Assembly (NCBI RefSeq): GCF_000023925.1
Contig: NC_013169.1
Location: forward strand, 558,001-622,000
DNA length: 64,000 bases
Origin: Kytococcus sedentarius DSM 20547
GTDB lineage: Bacteria > Actinomycetota > Actinomycetes > Actinomycetales > Dermatophilaceae
Reading direction: 5' to 3'
Part shown: positions 60,615-64,000 of the stretch, piece after piece
Layout: each line of letters opens with the position of its first letter
Position numbering within the stretch: position 1 is the stretch's first letter
The notes under the pieces: generated by a model
What the model saw: only the letters and a program-made list of their open reading frames with translations
What the model was told of the DNA's origin: nothing
The model's database searches: none
Position numbers and translations under genes: made by a program

Positions 60615-61613
60615 TCACAGACTCGCGGCGACCAGCACCTCGACCAGCTGTTCGGGTTCGAAGATGAGCTTGGTGTCGAACCGCTCATCGAGCCTGCCGT
60701 CCTTCTCCCGCGTCAAGGCTCGGACCCACTGTTGCTCGGTGAACACCACGTCGCAGTAGACCGCGGGGACGGGAAGTTGGACGACGTCGATGAAGTCGTT
60801 CGCCTTCCACTTCTGGTGCGAACGCGGATGGAGGTGCTTGCTCACTCGCAGAGCGTTCGTCACCCGGCGGGTGGGAAGGGACTCAACGAGTTGGAGCAGG
60901 CCAACTCCACCCAAAGTCTCGGTCACTTCCGTGGCGCTGATGCCCGCGGCCGTGACCCGCTCACGGATGGCCGGGGCGATATCGTTGAAGTCCGAGTGGA
61001 CGACCGCAGGAAGCAACTCAGCGCGCGGCACCTTCCGCCGCGCGATCTCCTCAGCGACGCTAACTTCGTGCCGCACGAACAAGCCACCCCAGTTGACTAA
61101 GTCGAGTGGTAGGCCCGCGCGTGCGTGAGTGCTTGGACCTGCGCGCAGCAGTAGCTCTTCGAGCGGGCGGTCGATCGGAGTTCGGAGGTCGCTGCTCTTG
61201 TCTTCGGAGGCCGTCCGTTGGTCGGTCCGCCTCTTGGAGTTGTGGACGCCGCCGGCAGTCAGGTGCGCGATGCCTCGTCCGAAGACGCGAGGCGCAGTCA
61301 CATCGTTTGGCCGTCCGAAACGGGCGCGTAGGGCGATGTCGATCTCGTACTGAAGAAGTTGCTTGGGTGTGGTGATGGCGTCGAAGTCGGACAGCTCGAT
61401 CATCGTGTCGACCAGGCGGTTCCTGGAGCCGTCGTTGTGGTTCTTGGCTGTCTCCCAGTACCGATACAGATCGAGGGGGAACGATGCCACTTCGTGCGCC
61501 CTTGCGGCCCGGCACATCTCGAGTGCATCGCGGTAGCGCGCGCCGTCCGGCCGGCCATGCGCTGCTCTGGCGAGACCGATCCATGCGAACTGATCGAGGT
61601 AGACGTGAAGCAC
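60615..61613 (-). CDS. PIN-like nuclease candidate
   Basis: This 332-residue protein begins MLHVYLDQFAWIGLARA with Asp7 in the first strand, followed by FPLDLYRYWETAKN (Glu54). Near the end it has KANDFIDVVQLPVPAVYCDVVFTEQQW, with Asp273, Asp276, Asp288 and Glu293 as candidate metal ligands. Together these suggest a PIN-like fold with a large helical insert. PIN domains cut RNA. I recognise this only at fold level. The GTG start follows GAGGG. It lies downstream of a large helical-repeat gene on the same strand (139-bp gap), likely in one transcript. Lower GC than the core marks it as acquired. Confidence 0.6.
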   Translation of the reverse strand: MLHVYLDQFAWIGLARAAHGRPDGARYRDALEMCRAARAHEVASFPLDLYRYWETAKNHNDGSRNRLVDTMIELSDFDAITTPKQLLQYEIDIALRARFGRPNDVTAPRVFGRGIAHLTAGGVHNSKRRTDQRTASEDKSSDLRTPIDRPLEELLLRAGPSTHARAGLPLDLVNWGGLFVRHEVSVAEEIARRKVPRAELLPAVVHSDFNDIAPAIRERVTAAGISATEVTETLGGVGLLQLVESLPTRRVTNALRVSKHLHPRSHQKWKANDFIDVVQLPVPAVYCDVVFTEQQWVRALTREKDGRLDERFDTKLIFEPEQLVEVLVAASL

Positions 61614-61649
61614 GGGACCCTCAGATCACAACGGAGCACATGCTCGAAC

Positions 61650-61772
61650 TCACATCCACAGGCGTGCTCCCTTCCACTTGAGGGTGGTCGAGTGTGCTAC
61701 CCGCGGCTCCATGTTCATGGGCACTCCCGGATTCGGCCGTTGTCGAGAGAATCTAGGCGGGCCCGTTGGCAT
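61650..61772 (-). CDS. Possible small ORF between the island genes
   Basis: A 40-codon frame starts inside the end of the large gene (ATG 61772) and ends 36 nt before the PIN-like start, with MNMEPRVAHSTTLKWKGARLWM as its last part. No ribosome-binding site or family is recognised. It is listed because the 139-bp gap is otherwise unexplained. Confidence 0.2.
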   Translation of the reverse strand: MPTGPPRFSRQRPNPGVPMNMEPRVAHSTTLKWKGARLWM

Positions 61773-64000
61773 CGCGGACGCGGTGGCCGTCGTCGCCGTG
61801 GTCGGCGGGGATGTCGAGCAGTGTGAGCAGGTTTCCGTCCTTGTCGATGCAGTCGAGTAGGTCACGGTGTGGGATGTCATCGGTGGCGTATCGGTACCGG
61901 CGGGTCAGGAGGTCACGCATCGCGTTCTCACCGGGAGCTTCGGGCCGTCCGCGGAGGTTCCACCGGCGGGCGACTGACACCGTCTGAGTGAAGATGTGCA
62001 TGTCGACGACGTCGTCGGTGAACTCTGATAAGGGCATCGTCGGGGAAGCTGATGTCTCCGGTTCGCGGGCAAGGTCGAGCGCTCGCCGGGGGTCGCCTAC
62101 ACCGGGTCGTAGTCCCGCGCGTTTCATCCGCCAGTTCATGGAGGTGTTCACTAGAGCGACGAGGATTTGCCAGTCGAGCCAACCATCATTGCGTAGCCTC
62201 ACGATGGTCGCTCGCCCGGCTTGATCAGACAACAGCCGTGGGAGCGTGAACCGCAGGGCCTCATTGGCAACTTCGTACCGTTCGCGGATGGCCTGAAGTG
62301 ACTCATCGCGGTCATAGCCCGGACCTGTAACGGTTGAGGCCGGCAAGTGCTCACACTCGGTGGGTTGGAAGGCGTCGGAGGACGACGGCCTGCTTGCGTC
62401 AGCGCATCGGGCGTAGTGATCGTCGTCCAGTAGGGCGGCGGTCTCCTCGTAGGGGCGACCGATAGACACCTTGTGAATGAGGCCGCCTCTGAACAAGGGC
62501 TCTAGGAGGTCCTGGAGTTCGTCTGGTGGGCGGACATGGACGGCGTGGAGCAGTTGGTAGCACATCGCGAGGATCGCCCGGTTGTGCGCTTCGGGGTCCG
62601 TCAGCGAGTTCGATAGGACAACGTTGGCCAGGACCTCGGGCCTTGAGTCGTCGATGTCGATCGAGTCGTCTTCTCGGCTAGCGCCGGGTCTCACGTCCAC
62701 GGTGACCCGAATTGTGCTCTTGATCAGGACCGGGTTCATCGGTGCGATGTCAGCCAAGAGGACCTGGAGCGCGGCGACGAAGCCCTCGGCGGTCAACACC
62801 GTCTCTCGGTTGTTGTCGAACTGGAAGGTCCAGCGGACGCCGAGGGCTTGGAAGTCGATGAGTCGTCTGTGGCCGACATCGCCGAGGAGTGGGCCAGCAA
62901 GCTCCTCGGCGGCGCGAGCCTGGAACTCGTGCTCGGTCATGTCGAACCGTGAGTCGTCGTGCTCGATGACTTCGACCAACTGTTTGTACCAGTTCGTCGT
63001 CTTGAGGGCTGCTTCGATCAGTGGTTCAAGCTCGGGCCAGAATGTGCGGATGCCGGCTAGCTCCAAGGTGGCATTGGTGTCGTGTGCTGCGAGGTCGGGG
63101 TGTTTGTCGTAGTCGAATGGATCGGTCAGCATCTGGGCGCGCGCCAGGAGTGCGACTTCGGTGAGTCGGGCCGCGTCGACCCAGGCGCCGGCCTGCTGGG
63201 CGTACTTGGCTGTCTCCAGCAGGGCCTTGGGCACGTGCACCTGCACGTCGATGTCGTCGCTCATCATGGCCAGGGCGGCGGCGGTGCACGCGTACATCTT
63301 GGCCGCGTACATCAGCCCGAGGCCGGCGTATAGCGAGCCCAGGTAGCGCATCGTGAGGATGGCACCGTAGATGGTGTCCCCGTTGAACCATTGTGCTTTC
63401 GCGTTGTGCAGTTCGGCCAGAGCCTTCAGGGGCTGACCGGCCCTCACGAATGCCATCCCGCGATCGCGGCATCGCTCGGCGGTGGCGGAGTCGCCCTGTA
63501 CTTGGGCCAGCACGATGTCGAAGCCGTCACGGACCTTTTCGTAGTTGGTGTGCCCGGAGGCTGCGGGCGCGTACATCGTGAACAGACGCGCGAGTTCGCT
63601 GGACGAGTAGGCGCGAGCCCTTGGCAGTAGGTCGACCAGCTTCTCCAGAAAGGACATCGCCGCGTCGAAGTCGAACAGGTACGACACCGGCAATGCCGAG
63701 GTATCGACGGCGAACTCGTCGAGTTGCACTCCGACGTTGGAGGCAACCGCGGCAGGTGGGGGCTTGCCGTCAGTCGTCTCGATGCGCTCCCAGTCCGGTA
63801 CCAGGTGGGTGAACGCGAGTGTTCCCGTCAAGGTCGCCGACCGCACCGGATGCGTCACCGAATCTGTGGCGTCGAGTAGGTTGACGAGGTGCGACCGTAG
63901 CCGCAGCATCGCAGCACTGATCTCGGATGCCTCGGCCTTCGCGACCCCGGTCATCCACATCGTCCCCCAGTACGCGCAGAGCGTCACAGCATCGTCAACG
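61753..64000 (-). CDS. Large helical-repeat protein, 5' end beyond window
   Basis: At least 748 codons are open on the minus strand. The frame continues to the right edge (VDDAVTLCAYWG precedes the first start-like codon), so the N-terminus is missing. The visible part is mostly helical, with TPR-like pairs such as CRDRGMAFVRAGQPLKALAELHNAKAQW, YLGSLYAGLGLMYAAKMYACTAAALA and LLETAKYAQQAGAWVDAARLTEVALL. It ends in an acidic tail. No ATPase, nuclease or protease motif is seen in this part. It could be a sensor or scaffold for the PIN-like protein. GC and codon use differ from core genes. Confidence 0.65.
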   Translation of the reverse strand, partial: VDDAVTLCAYWGTMWMTGVAKAEASEISAAMLRLRSHLVNLLDATDSVTHPVRSATLTGTLAFTHLVPDWERIETTDGKPPPAAVASNVGVQLDEFAVDTSALPVSYLFDFDAAMSFLEKLVDLLPRARAYSSSELARLFTMYAPAASGHTNYEKVRDGFDIVLAQVQGDSATAERCRDRGMAFVRAGQPLKALAELHNAKAQWFNGDTIYGAILTMRYLGSLYAGLGLMYAAKMYACTAAALAMMSDDIDVQVHVPKALLETAKYAQQAGAWVDAARLTEVALLARAQMLTDPFDYDKHPDLAAHDTNATLELAGIRTFWPELEPLIEAALKTTNWYKQLVEVIEHDDSRFDMTEHEFQARAAEELAGPLLGDVGHRRLIDFQALGVRWTFQFDNNRETVLTAEGFVAALQVLLADIAPMNPVLIKSTIRVTVDVRPGASREDDSIDIDDSRPEVLANVVLSNSLTDPEAHNRAILAMCYQLLHAVHVRPPDELQDLLEPLFRGGLIHKVSIGRPYEETAALLDDDHYARCADASRPSSSDAFQPTECEHLPASTVTGPGYDRDESLQAIRERYEVANEALRFTLPRLLSDQAGRATIVRLRNDGWLDWQILVALVNTSMNWRMKRAGLRPGVGDPRRALDLAREPETSASPTMPLSEFTDDVVDMHIFTQTVSVARRWNLRGRPEAPGENAMRDLLTRRYRYATDDIPHRDLLDCIDKDGNLLTLLDIPADHGDDGHRVRDANGPA

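Overview
The window is a high-GC (roughly 70 %) actinobacterial chromosome segment. Its gene repertoire fits an organism near the Micrococcales: the fba-DUF3151 pair, the sterol-carrier-like gene before purF, DUF3073 beyond purM, a HelD-type RNA polymerase recycling ATPase, and many genes whose start codon lies 6-7 nt after a TANNNT -10 box (leaderless mRNAs). No species can be named from the sequence. There are no rRNA genes, CRISPR arrays or complete insertion sequences.

Layout. 1-9.4 kb: partial FAD oxidoreductase, exonuclease III, two paralogous MFS pumps (the first with a divergent ArsR-like regulator and operator) around an SDR and pyrE, a SpoU-type RNA methylase, fba and DUF3151. 9.4-13.8 kb: a self-contained module of TauE/SafE permease, fused acyl-CoA carboxyltransferase, GntR regulator and MatC-like dicarboxylate carrier, with related operator-like repeats in both divergent promoters. 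14.5-16.1 kb: purA behind a 25-bp perfect hairpin. 16.2-18.7 kb: three accessory secreted proteins and a decayed copy of the helD 3' end. 18.7-25 kb: HelD, GNAT, sirtuin, a TetR/membrane-protein pair with three operators, a macrodomain protein and a PNPOx-family enzyme. 25.2-44.4 kb: most of de novo purine synthesis in separate clusters (purD-purC, purS-purQ-purL, purF-purM), interrupted by a Doc-like toxin/antitoxin pair, a disturbed region with a metzincin and a lipoprotein between partial duplications, several lipoproteins, alaA, a zinc alcohol dehydrogenase and arcA. 44.5-53.2 kb: DUF3073, CopC-like protein, YigZ, an ATP-grasp protein, lpd, an ACT protein plus a fused anthranilate/ADIC synthase, DedA, and tRNA-Glu/Asp/Phe. 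53.3-59.7 kb: PHP protein, GNAT, cupin, an internally deleted PQQ-dehydrogenase-like lipoprotein, a DUF4352 protein with a NarL-type two-component system between 21-bp direct repeats, and an FNT channel.

From about 59.7 kb to the right edge, base composition drops and the genes become unfamiliar: a double-HTH protein, a PIN-like nuclease candidate and a large helical-repeat protein that runs off the window. This is the best candidate for an undescribed, possibly defensive, system.

Working together: the pur genes run PRPP to IMP and AMP (purF, D, S/Q/L, M, C, A are present; purN, E/K, B and H are not in the window). pyrE serves pyrimidines. Sirtuin and macrodomain proteins could form an O-acyl-ADP-ribose produce-and-clear pair. 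Coordinates of starts were chosen from ribosome-binding sites, start-stop overlaps or -10 boxes at leaderless spacing. All functional calls come from reading the translated sequences, without database searches.
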